Shown: one piece after another, positions 1 through 5,128 of the stretch
Layout: each line of letters opens with the position of its first letter
Numbering within the stretch: the first letter of the stretch is position 1
NCBI GenBank assembly: GCA_031290205.1
Contig: JAITNZ010000236.1
Coordinates: forward strand, 1 to 9,783
From: Spirochaetaceae bacterium
Lineage (GTDB): Bacteria > Spirochaetota > Spirochaetia > Treponematales > Breznakiellaceae
DNA: 9,783 nucleotides
Direction of reading: 5' to 3'
Program-made: the position numbers and the translations under genes
The notes under the pieces: model-generated
Told to the model about the DNA's origin: nothing
Database searches by the model: none
The model's input: the letters and a program-made list of their open reading frames with translations, nothing else

Positions 1-2
1 AA

Positions 3-77
3 AAGCAGTATCCGCCCGCAATGATGTTGGCGTTATTGATTTACTGTTACGAGACCGGCATGTTCAGTTCACGATGC
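3..77 (+). pseudogene. IS1182-like (DUF772) transposase fragment, cut by window edge
   Basis: Frame 3 reads KQYPPAMMLALLIYCYETGM followed by FSSR. This matches, from memory, the conserved N-terminal DUF772 segment of IS1182/IS5-type transposases (typically YPP.MMLKLLIYAY..G.FSSR). After the FSSR at 63-74, where the family normally continues with an arginine-rich helix, the reading frame turns into unrelated sequence (CPHRRFLP) and no DDE catalytic region follows. The upstream part lies outside the window, so I cannot say whether the element begins intact. It is most likely a decayed remnant; its role here is only as a sign of past transposition next to the broken genes on its right. Confidence 0.55.
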
Positions 78-112
78 CCGCACAGGCGGTTTCTGCCTTG
101 CCTTCACGCCTT

Positions 113-126
113 ATTGCTCATTGCTA
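113..126. repeat. Two-unit heptamer array (ATTGCTC ATTGCTA)
   Basis: Two adjacent 7-bp units differing at the last base lie in the 60-bp spacer between the transposase scrap and the stop codon of the gene at 141-761. On its own it would be trivial, but the same 7-bp period recurs with other units at 831-850, 883-957, 1183-1207, 5105-5125, 9574-9592 and 9635-9662. Confidence 0.45.
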
Positions 127-140
127 ACTCAGCGCTTATT

Positions 141-761
141 TTACCATGTCTTGGGTTTGAATCCTTTGGGCATTTCTATCTTGAGCGTGTCGCCTGACTG
201 TTCGAGGACATAAAACCCGCTTTTGACAGCATAGTCCCGCGCGTCTTTGCGCGTTATTCCGCCGGCAACGGCACCGAGCAATTTTCGCTTATCGCCGTGC
301 TCTTTCGCGTAATCGTGCAGCACTTTCATCCGTTCAAGATGATCGTCTACGTCTCTTTTCAGCAATTTACCCTTTATTTCTACCGCCAGCACTACGTCCC
401 CGTTTTCAAGCCATGCATCCACTTCCGCCAGTGTGATACCTGCGGAATCCTTGAACTTCATCTCACACGAGCATTTAGTAAATGTATAGCCTAATTCCCG
501 AAATTTTTCCGGCAAGTTAGGCGCAACCAGATTTGCCGTCAAATCCCCAAAGCTCTGATGCAGACCCCCCATCTGCCTATTCAACTCCTTCGCGGACTCT
601 TTCAGTTCCGCAATCATCCTGTCATGTTCAGCTTTGCTTTCCGCCATACGTCGGTCCGTTTCCGCCATTCGTCGGTCGCTTTGCTCAAACATTGCCCACA
701 CTTTCTCAAAAGTGAGTCCCTTCGCCTGTTCCACCGCCTGTTCTGCTGTCCTCATTGCCAT
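141..761 (-). CDS. Coiled-coil / PD-(D/E)XK nuclease-like protein (DUF3782-like)
   Basis: A 206-residue protein whose N-terminal third (about 20-70) is a charged coiled coil with a tandem DRRMAE repeat (residues 29-41). The C-terminal two thirds resemble the DUF3782-like PD-(D/E)XK fold: EVDAWLENGD supplies Asp115 and, 13 residues on, VEIKGKL supplies Glu128 and Lys130, the usual D-(X)n-ExK metal-binding set. No signal peptide or membrane segment is seen, so it is probably cytoplasmic. Such proteins are frequent orphans in treponemes and cyanobacteria; their function is unknown, and nuclease activity is only inferred from the motif. The ATG at 759-761 has AAGGAG at 767-772, five bases upstream, which supports this start over the ATG two codons later. 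It stands alone: no partner gene is on the same strand on either side, and the flanks are remnants and repeats. Confidence 0.8.
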   Translation of the reverse strand: MAMRTAEQAVEQAKGLTFEKVWAMFEQSDRRMAETDRRMAESKAEHDRMIAELKESAKELNRQMGGLHQSFGDLTANLVAPNLPEKFRELGYTFTKCSCEMKFKDSAGITLAEVDAWLENGDVVLAVEIKGKLLKRDVDDHLERMKVLHDYAKEHGDKRKLLGAVAGGITRKDARDYAVKSGFYVLEQSGDTLKIEMPKGFKPKTW

Positions 762-830
762 ACAAACTCCTTTATAAATATTGTGAGTACATCATATAAA
801 TATTACCGCTCCTTATCAACATGGGAGAAA

Positions 831-957
831 GGGGATGGGGGATGGGGAAGATTTCACTTTGAAATATTTTCCCCTGCCTCACTCATCTCTCATCTCTCAT
901 CTCTCATCTTTCCCTGTTCCCCGTTCCCTCTTCTCCCTCACTGCTCACTTCTGCTTC
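831..957. repeat. Purine/pyrimidine strand-switch spacer with heptamer arrays and a central hairpin
   Basis: A purine-rich arm (GGGGATG twice at 831-844, then GGGAAGA) leads into a hairpin, 844-874: GGGGAA pairs with TTCCCC and ATTTC with GAAAT around the loop ACTTT. A long pyrimidine tract follows. From 883 to 957 the tract keeps a 7-bp period: TCATCTC three times and TCATCTT, then TCCCTGT, TCCCCGT, TCCCTCT, TCTCCCT, and, in an overlapping register, CTCACTG, CTCACTT, CTGCTTC. There is no coding potential. It lies upstream of the PD-(D/E)XK gene and abuts the propeller-gene fragment. Confidence 0.7.
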
Positions 958-1183
958 CTACCCGCCATTCCGCGATGCTGGGCAGCGTTGTTGCTTCCCA
1001 GTTGATGCCGTCTGTGGAATACGCCGCCGCGTCAGATTGAATCGATACCGCTACGAACTTCCCGTTGGCGAATGTTGACATGGACCACGTATCACTGCTG
1101 GGCATCGTTGTCGGCTGCCAGTTGATGCCGTCCGTGGAATATGCCGCCGCTGTACCTTCCGCTATATCGACGAACTTCCCGTA
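938..1183 (-). pseudogene. Truncated beta-propeller repeat protein (YSTDGINW repeats)
   Basis: The minus strand reads, without a usable start, KFVDIAEGTAAAYSTDGINW, then QPTTMPSSDTW, FANGKFVAVSIQSD, a second AAAYSTDGINW, and EATTLPSIAEWR before running into repeat-derived GSRSEQ and a stop at 938-940. The unit is 40 residues long. YSTDGINW resembles the Asp-box (S-x-D-x-G-x-x-W) of BNR/sialidase-type propellers, and proteins with many such units are secreted or surface proteins in some treponemes. Both ends are broken: homology stops near 962 against the heptamer tract, and an in-frame TAA at 1184-1186 comes from the ATTATGGACTA repeat. A whole propeller would need several more units, so this is a remnant rather than a gene. 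Confidence 0.7.
978..1150. repeat. Two 53-bp direct repeats, 120 bp apart
   Basis: Positions 978-1030 and 1098-1150 are nearly identical at the DNA level and start CTGGGCA. They encode the two TDGINW blades of the propeller fragment. The spacing of 120 bp equals one 40-residue blade. Confidence 0.8.
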
Positions 1184-1214
1184 TTATGGACTATAGACTA
1201 TGGATTTTTACTTC
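1183..1214. repeat. Dispersed spacer repeat, copy 1 (ATTATGGACTA...TTTTTACTTC)
   Basis: This matches 9574-9598 base for base except for one extra 7-bp unit (TAGACTA at 1194-1200). The sequence reads as heptamers, ATTATGG ACTATAG ACTATGG, then ATTTTTACTTC; copy 2 has one heptamer fewer. It forms the exact junction between the propeller fragment on the left and the methyltransferase fragment on the right, supplying the stop that ends the first reading frame at one side and the stop (TAA, 1208-1210) that ends the second at the other. Confidence 0.75.
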
Positions 1215-1423
1215 TTCCCGATTATCAAAAACTTTTTGTCATATTCTACGAGTTGCGCGACATACTCGCGAAAAAGAGAAAAGGGCGGATTAGTGCAGAC
1301 AATATCTGCCTGTTTTAACAGCTCAATACATTCGTGAGAATGAAAATCGCCGTCTCCTTTCAAAACTCCCCATTGGTTTTGTTTAAGAAAGGCATCGCCA
1401 TCATTAAATACATCATCGGCGCG
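1208..1423 (-). pseudogene. Fragment of an EcoRI-type DNA adenine methyltransferase
   Basis: The minus strand reads DDVFNDGDAFLKQNQWGVLK, then GDGDFHSHECIELLKQADIV, CTNPPFSLFREYVAQLVEYD and KKFLIIGKK with a stop. The block from GDFHS through KKFLIIG matches what I recall of the EcoRI-like adenine-specific methyltransferase family (PF13651), including motif IV NPPF followed by SLFREYVAQL. In the family IIG is followed by NMNA and another 150 or more residues; here the frame ends two codons later inside the dispersed repeat. At the other side homology is lost at about 1420, next to a GC hairpin, so the N-terminal part and any start codon are gone as well. No restriction enzyme gene is nearby. 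It cannot be active; it shows that an R-M-type gene was once here. Confidence 0.75.
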
Positions 1424-1424
1424 T

Positions 1425-1444
1425 CGGCGGCACGGATGCCGCCG
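1425..1444. repeat. Perfect GC-rich hairpin
   Basis: CGGCGGCA at 1425-1432 pairs perfectly with TGCCGCCG at 1437-1444 around a four-base loop (CGGA). No T tract follows on either strand, so it is not a standard terminator. It marks the boundary between the methyltransferase fragment and the plus-strand fragment that follows. Confidence 0.6.
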
Positions 1445-1605
1445 TGCTGGATTGTGCGATTCTTTTCTTGCGTGAGTTCGGACTATCCAGCTATATCAAG
1501 GTCGCGCGGGTGGCAAAAAAGTTTCGCATACCGTGCAAGGGCGAACCTCTAAAGCGGGGAGGCGCTGAAGGTATTGAATTCATCGCGGTTTTTTATTATG
1601 CTTAG
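1426..1605 (+). pseudogene. Unrecognised C-terminal coding fragment
   Basis: An open frame without a start codon reads GGTDAAVLDCAILFLREFGL, then SSYIKVARVAKKFRIPCKGE, PLKRGGAEGIEFIAVFYYA and TAG. It has protein-like composition (a hydrophobic helix, then a basic stretch) while the other frames here are broken. The frame closes at a TAA at 1405-1407, just before the hairpin, so the N-terminal part is missing. I do not recognise the family. It may be the tail of a gene truncated by the same rearrangement that broke the methyltransferase, or chance open sequence. Its end overlaps the probable htpG promoter. Confidence 0.3.
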
Positions 1606-1607
1606 CG

Positions 1608-1613
1608 TATAAT
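1608..1613 (+). promoter_or_regulatory. Probable -10 box of htpG
   Basis: A perfect TATAAT lies 32 bases before the htpG start, within GCGTATAATAC. The -35 region is poor: at 16-18 bp spacing only CGGTTT-like sequence is present. A leader of about 25 bases would follow. No CIRCE inverted repeat (TTAGCACTC...GAGTGCTAA) is seen, so HrcA control is not supported. Confidence 0.4.
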
Positions 1614-1645
1614 ACAAAAATCAGTTAGCTTTAAGGAGTTAAAAA

Positions 1646-3562
1646 ATGGCGCAGCGCCAATTTCAGACCGAGGTCAGCCAGCTGCTGAACCTCATCATTC
1701 ATTCACTCTATTCAAACCGCGAGATTTTTCTGCGCGAAATCGTCTCGAACGCTTCCGACGCGCTAGACAAACTCAAGTACCTTACCGTGTCGGACGAGGC
1801 TTACAAGGGCATCGCCTTCGAGCCGCGTGTCGATATTTCCTTCGACAAGAACGCGAAAACGCTCACTATCGCCGATAACGGTATCGGCATGAACGAGGAC
1901 GACCTCGTCGAGTCGCTGGGGACAATAGCCCGTTCGGGGACGAAGGCGTTCCTCGAAAAGCTTAGTGCGGACGCAAAAAAGGACTCGAACCTCATAGGGC
2001 AGTTCGGCGTCGGCTTCTACTCGGCATTCATGGTTGCCGGTAAAATCGAAGTTATCAGCCGGAAGGCGCTCGACGAGCGCGCGTGGAAATGGTCGAGCGA
2101 CGGCAAGGACGGCTACGAGATTGAGAGCGCCCAGCGCGATTCGCAGGGCTCGACCGTCATCCTCAACCTCACCGACGAGGGCGCGGAGTATGCTGACCGC
2201 TGGCGTATCGAAAACATCATTAAACAGTATTCAAACCACGTCGCCTACCCGATTTTCCTCACGTTCGACGATAAAGAGTATGACGACAAGGGTGAGGTCA
2301 AGGCGACGAAGCAAAAAACCGAGCGGATTAACGAAGGCACGGCGCTCTGGCGCAAGGCGAAATCCGATCTGAAGGATGCTGACTACCACGAGTTTTACAA
2401 GCAGATTGCCCACGACAGCGACGAGCCGCTCTTCTATCTGCACACGAAAGCGGAGGGCGCGCTGGAGTATAGCACGCTCTTTTTCGTGCCCAAAAAAGCG
2501 CCGTTCGATATGTATCATGCCGATTACAAGCCGGGCGTCAAACTCTATGTTAAGCGCGTATTCATCACCGACGATGATAAAGACCTGCTGCCCGTTTACC
2601 TGCGTTTCCTGCGGGGAGTCATCGACAGCGAAGACCTGCCGCTCAATGTAAGCCGCGAAATCTTGCAGCAGAACAAGGTGCTCGCCAACATCAAAAATGC
2701 CTCGGTCAAGAAAGTGCTTGCCGAGTTCAAAAAGATTGCCGAGACGGACAGCGAAAAGTGGCTTGCGTTTATCACGCAGTTCAACCGCCCCTTGAAGGAG
2801 GGGCTCTACTCAGACTGGGCAAACCGCGAGGAGCTTGCCGAGCTGGTGCGTTTCAAGAGCAGCGCCGTCGAGGGCTGGACGAGCCTTTCCGCCTACACGT
2901 CGCGGATGAAGGGCGACCAGAAGTTCATCTATTATATTTCAGGCGGCGGCGGCGAAAACACGCTCAAGTCTTCCCCGCTGCTCGAAGCCTACAAGGCGAA
3001 GAATATCGAAGTGCTCGTGATGGACGAAGAAATCGACGACATCGTGATTCCGTCTCTCTCCCGCTACAAGAAGGTCACGGGGCTCCTGGACAAGGACGGC
3101 AAGGAGTCGTCGCAGGAATGGGAGCTGAAGTCGGTGAACCGCGCCGGCGCCGACGAGGAGCTTGGCAACACGGAAAACAAAGATGCGGAAAAATCGGCGG
3201 AACCGATTATCGAAAAGATAAAGAAGGCGCTGGGCGAGCGGGTAAAGGACGTAAAACTTTCCCGCCGCCTTCTCGATTCGCCGTCTTGTATCGTTGCCGA
3301 CGAGAACGACCCTTCTATTCAGATGGCTCAGATGATGCGGGCGATGGGGCAGGCGGAGAACCTCCCCGAAGTCAAACCGATTCTGGAAGTGAACGGGGAA
3401 CACCCGCTCGTCAAATCGCTTGCCGCCATCGAGGACGAAGCAAAGATCGCCGACACTTCGGCAGTGCTGCTCGACCAAGCGCTCCTCGTCGAAGGACTCA
3501 AACTGAAGGACCCCGCCGACTTCGTCCAACGCCTCAACCGACTGCTCTCGGCGGGTGCCTGA
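1646..3562 (+). CDS. htpG: Molecular chaperone HtpG (bacterial Hsp90)
   Basis: A 638-residue cytosolic ATP-dependent chaperone, close to the usual 620-640 of bacterial Hsp90. The N-terminal GHKL ATPase domain (about 1-215) carries REIVSNASDA (catalytic Glu31, Asn35), ADNGIGM with Asp77 that binds adenine, the lid SLGTIARSGT (90-99) and GQFGVGFYSAF (118-128). The middle domain has the NVSREILQ loop (334-341), whose Arg337 contacts the ATP gamma phosphate. The C-terminal dimerisation domain (about 510-638) ends DFVQRLNRLL, and there is no eukaryotic MEEVD tail. The start is firm: AAGGAG at 1633-1638 lies seven bases before ATG. It appears monocistronic, with its own TATAAT upstream and a palindromic repeat at its stop codon; the last two codons and stop (GGT GCC TGA) are themselves part of that repeat motif. 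All key residues are present and the gene looks functional. Confidence 0.97.
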   Translation: MAQRQFQTEVSQLLNLIIHSLYSNREIFLREIVSNASDALDKLKYLTVSDEAYKGIAFEPRVDISFDKNAKTLTIADNGIGMNEDDLVESLGTIARSGTKAFLEKLSADAKKDSNLIGQFGVGFYSAFMVAGKIEVISRKALDERAWKWSSDGKDGYEIESAQRDSQGSTVILNLTDEGAEYADRWRIENIIKQYSNHVAYPIFLTFDDKEYDDKGEVKATKQKTERINEGTALWRKAKSDLKDADYHEFYKQIAHDSDEPLFYLHTKAEGALEYSTLFFVPKKAPFDMYHADYKPGVKLYVKRVFITDDDKDLLPVYLRFLRGVIDSEDLPLNVSREILQQNKVLANIKNASVKKVLAEFKKIAETDSEKWLAFITQFNRPLKEGLYSDWANREELAELVRFKSSAVEGWTSLSAYTSRMKGDQKFIYYISGGGGENTLKSSPLLEAYKAKNIEVLVMDEEIDDIVIPSLSRYKKVTGLLDKDGKESSQEWELKSVNRAGADEELGNTENKDAEKSAEPIIEKIKKALGERVKDVKLSRRLLDSPSCIVADENDPSIQMAQMMRAMGQAENLPEVKPILEVNGEHPLVKSLAAIEDEAKIADTSAVLLDQALLVEGLKLKDPADFVQRLNRLLSAGA

Positions 3563-3634
3563 GGGTGCCTAAGGCACCTTTACGCCCATGCTGAGGGCGG
3601 TGCCTTAGGCACCTTTATGCCCATGCTGAGGGCG
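3554..3634. repeat. Tandem palindromic repeat overlapping the htpG stop
   Basis: Two units, 3559-3590 and 3591-3625, share CTGAGGG, a GGTGCC-TAA/TTA-GGCACC palindrome, CTTTA(C/T)GCCCATG; a third partial unit (CTGAGGGCG) ends at 3634. The extra GGTGCCTGAGG at 3554-3564 inside the end of htpG is a direct repeat of the arm. A degenerate copy occurs at 3792-3820, where GTGCC pairs with GGCAC. Confidence 0.75.
3565..3581 (+). terminator. Weak terminator-like hairpin after htpG
   Basis: GGTGCC TAA GGCACC followed by TTTA lies three bases beyond the htpG stop, and the second repeat unit offers another copy at 3599-3618. The stem is strong but the T run is short, so termination here is plausible rather than certain. 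Confidence 0.35.
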
Positions 3635-4060
3635 TTCGCTATCTTAACTGCCTAAGCCGGTTTGGGGCTGCGTTTATGTCTTGCTTTTAGTATGAGAAGG
3701 GCGTTCAGCAAACGCTCGCGGCGTCGTGTATTGCAGCGGCGCGTGCGCGTAGCGTTCGTGCCCGTACCTGAGAAAGTCTTCCCCTGCTCGTGGCGGTGCC
3801 GCCTCAGGCACTTTCAGCCTTGCCTTTAGTCTGAAATAGGCGATTCGAGACAGAAGGCGTTGTCGGTTAAGTTGCGGTGAATTAGCCTTTACTACCCACG
3901 CACCTCGGTCAGCGGTACGCGCGCTACGCGCCGCGCTCGCTGCCATCCGCCAACCGCGCACTCCACTGTAGGGCTTCACTGGTAGGCAGTAAACCCAACG
4001 CACAGCCAATTGTCGAAAAGCCCTTCCCACTTGGGCTGGGGGGCTTTTCCCAAACACGTA
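3635..4060. other. GC-rich spacer with inverted repeats, no supported gene
   Basis: I see no recognisable protein here. A long open minus-strand frame (4132 down to 3674) exists, but its product is Arg/Ala/Pro-rich, lacks any motif I know, has no good ribosome site and runs straight through the inverted repeats. Visible structures are a hairpin at 3701-3715 (GCGTT/AACGC), the degenerate GGTGCC palindrome at 3792-3820, CGCG-rich sequence at 3735-3755 roughly complementary to 3913-3934, and the strong inverted repeat at 4015-4049. It could be a decayed element or part of a larger structured transcript continuing to 4265. Confidence 0.5.
4015..4049. repeat. Inverted repeat GAAAAGCCC / GGGCTTTTC
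   Basis: Perfect 9-bp arms at 4015-4023 and 4041-4049 enclose a 17-base loop. The arms themselves carry A and T runs. The right arm ends in TTTTC, so a plus-strand transcript could terminate here, and because the structure is symmetric so could a minus-strand one. Confidence 0.6.
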
Positions 4061-4265
4061 GCCGGGCGGGGCGGGGGATCCTCGCCAGAAAAATTCGCTG
4101 GTAAACAACTTTAGTCGGCTATTCGCCGACACTCCGTAATGCTTTTCCTAAGTGGCAGTCCAAGCGTCGGACGAGGAAACGTACTTGCTTAGGAAATGGG
4201 CGCCTGTTTTCTGGTGAGGGTCCCCCCGCCCCGTCCGGTCCCTGCGATTTGGAAAATCGCGGGGG
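4061..4265 (+). other. Candidate structured RNA or palindromic element
   Basis: Segments 4061-4093 and 4207-4240 are complementary over about 30 bp, with one indel. The mismatches I could align (around CCGG, before CCTC and before CCAG) are all G-T or T-G, which pair as G-U in a plus-strand RNA but would be A-C mismatches on the minus strand. Inside lie a hairpin GTCGGC-TATTC-GCCGAC (4114-4130) and a 9-bp stem TTTCCTAAG / CTTAGGAAA (4144-4152 with 4188-4196) that encloses GTCC/GGAC (4158-4161 with 4169-4172). A 12-bp hairpin with two G-U pairs (4239-4250 with 4254-4265) follows directly. The layout suggests a folded transcript of about 200 bases read towards the barrel-protein gene, but an imperfect terminal-inverted-repeat element would look similar. 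It matches no RNA family I can name. Confidence 0.35.
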
Positions 4266-4290
4266 TAGCACAAATGTGGAGTTGCTGCAG

Positions 4291-4318
4291 TCAGCTTGAA
4301 GTTTTTTCAGAAAGCTGA
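4291..4318. repeat. Hairpin TCAGCTT / AAGCTGA
   Basis: Seven-base arms at 4291-4297 and 4312-4318, with inner GAA/TTC pairing, lie in the leader about 80 bases before the barrel gene. The loop includes TTTTTT. It may be a leader structure; no known riboswitch is recognised. Confidence 0.4.
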
Positions 4319-4400
4319 TACGCTGAATCCATCCTCGAAAGTATGAATTCAAGGTTAAATTGCATGGTTTTTGCATACAATTAGCAAGGAGATTATGAAT

Positions 4401-4916
4401 ATGAAAAAAAAGATTTTGATAGGAATAGGAATGGTAGCTTTCTTATTCATTGCACAAGCAGGTTTTGCGCAAGATTTTGAGATCGGCGGGACTTTTATGC
4501 ATTACAGTTCCATTGGTACAAATTCCGCTTCTCTCGTTGGCGGAGGATTAAATATTGGCGCTACTACTTATTTCGGCGACACAGTCGGCATGGGCGCGTA
4601 TGGCAATATTTTGTATGCGCCATATAATAGCCTTGTCTCGGTTATGGTTTTTGATATCTTGCTTGGCGTATCATTTATGATTGTGGATAATGAATATTTC
4701 AGTTTGCCATTTTCTTTTGGAGCCTACTTTGAGGATTTTTATGCATTTTCTCCCATCGCCACAAGGGAAGGTTTTAATATTGGGGTAGGCGGTAATCTAA
4801 CTGGAAAATTCAAAGTCAGCGAAGCGGTTAAAGTGTATCTGCGATTCCAAGCCGCCTATACCTTTTTAGGCGGAGGAGAAGTATTTATCACACCTAGCAT
4901 TGGCTTGGCGTTCTAA
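4401..4916 (+). CDS. Small outer-membrane beta-barrel protein, function unknown
   Basis: A 171-residue exported protein. MKKK, a hydrophobic core to about residue 18 and AQAGFA-QDF form a classical signal peptide, with cleavage probably after Ala23, leaving about 148 residues. The mature part is made of short alternating strands rich in Gly, aromatic and small residues (GGTFMHYSSIG, GGGLNIGATTYFG, FNIGVGGNLTGKF) and ends in GLAF with a C-terminal phenylalanine, as in barrel proteins inserted by the BAM machinery. An eight-stranded barrel is likely from its size; no specific family is recognised. The ATG at 4401 is chosen because AAGGAG at 4386-4391 lies nine bases upstream; the in-frame ATG at 4395 is only three bases from it and the upstream TTG has no ribosome site. 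It stands alone and is visibly richer in A+T than htpG and gpmI, which fits recent acquisition or different codon bias. Confidence 0.8.
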   Translation: MKKKILIGIGMVAFLFIAQAGFAQDFEIGGTFMHYSSIGTNSASLVGGGLNIGATTYFGDTVGMGAYGNILYAPYNSLVSVMVFDILLGVSFMIVDNEYFSLPFSFGAYFEDFYAFSPIATREGFNIGVGGNLTGKFKVSEAVKVYLRFQAAYTFLGGGEVFITPSIGLAF

Positions 4917-4922
4917 TCCATG

Positions 4923-4937
4923 TTTGGATAATCCAAA
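4923..4937 (+). terminator. Terminator-like hairpin after the barrel gene
   Basis: TTTGGAT-A-ATCCAAA, a perfect inverted repeat, begins six bases after the stop codon and is followed by TAATTC. The stem is AT-rich and the T tract is weak. The remaining spacer to 5128 holds no gene, only low-complexity sequence. Confidence 0.35.
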
Positions 4938-5104
4938 TAATTCGTGGACAGACTTCTTCTTGCACGTCCGGTGGAATATTAACTAAACTAAGAGAGTATA
5001 ACTAAGGCAGAAATCGCGAGAATTGTGCGCTAATTTGTTCCCGCCCGATCCCCGCGCGCTTTCATTGCCAGCCCTTGAAGGGGCATCTCCGCATAGCGTA
5101 TTTT

Positions 5105-5125
5105 TCATTCGCTAATCGCTAATCA
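5105..5125. repeat. Heptamer array (TCATTCG CTAATCG CTAATCA)
   Basis: Three related 7-bp units end three bases before the gpmI stop codon (5129-5131), in the spacer between the converging barrel gene and gpmI. Confidence 0.5.
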
Positions 5126-5128
5126 CTC

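Noticed and set aside
883..957. CRISPR array
   Set aside because: The repeats are contiguous 7-bp units without unique spacers, and no cas gene is present.
558..1040. Open plus-strand frame of 160 codons
   Set aside because: It lies antisense to the PD-(D/E)XK gene, then runs through the heptamer tract and antisense to the propeller fragment; the product is low-complexity (Ser/Leu/His/Phe).
1208..1423. Active restriction-modification system
   Set aside because: Only about 70 residues around NPPF remain, both ends are missing, and there is no endonuclease gene nearby.
2758..3594. Plus-strand frame of 278 codons overlapping htpG
   Set aside because: Out-of-frame shadow, Arg/Gly-rich, inside the conserved Hsp90 middle and C-terminal domains.
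3674..4132. Open minus-strand frame of 152 codons
   Set aside because: Arg/Ala/Pro-rich product with no known motif, no ribosome site seen, and it crosses several inverted repeats; high GC explains the lack of stops.
4061..4265. RNase P RNA or tmRNA
   Set aside because: GAGGAAA occurs at 4173-4179, but the rest of the RNase P core and the tmRNA alanine-tRNA-like ends are not seen.
4119..4376. Open minus-strand frame of 85 codons
   Set aside because: It runs through the right half of the structured block, with no domain and no conserved motif; better explained as a by-product of the inverted repeats.
4376..4381. TACAAT as -10 box for the barrel gene
   Set aside because: Transcription would start inside the ribosome-binding site and no -35 lies at a proper distance.
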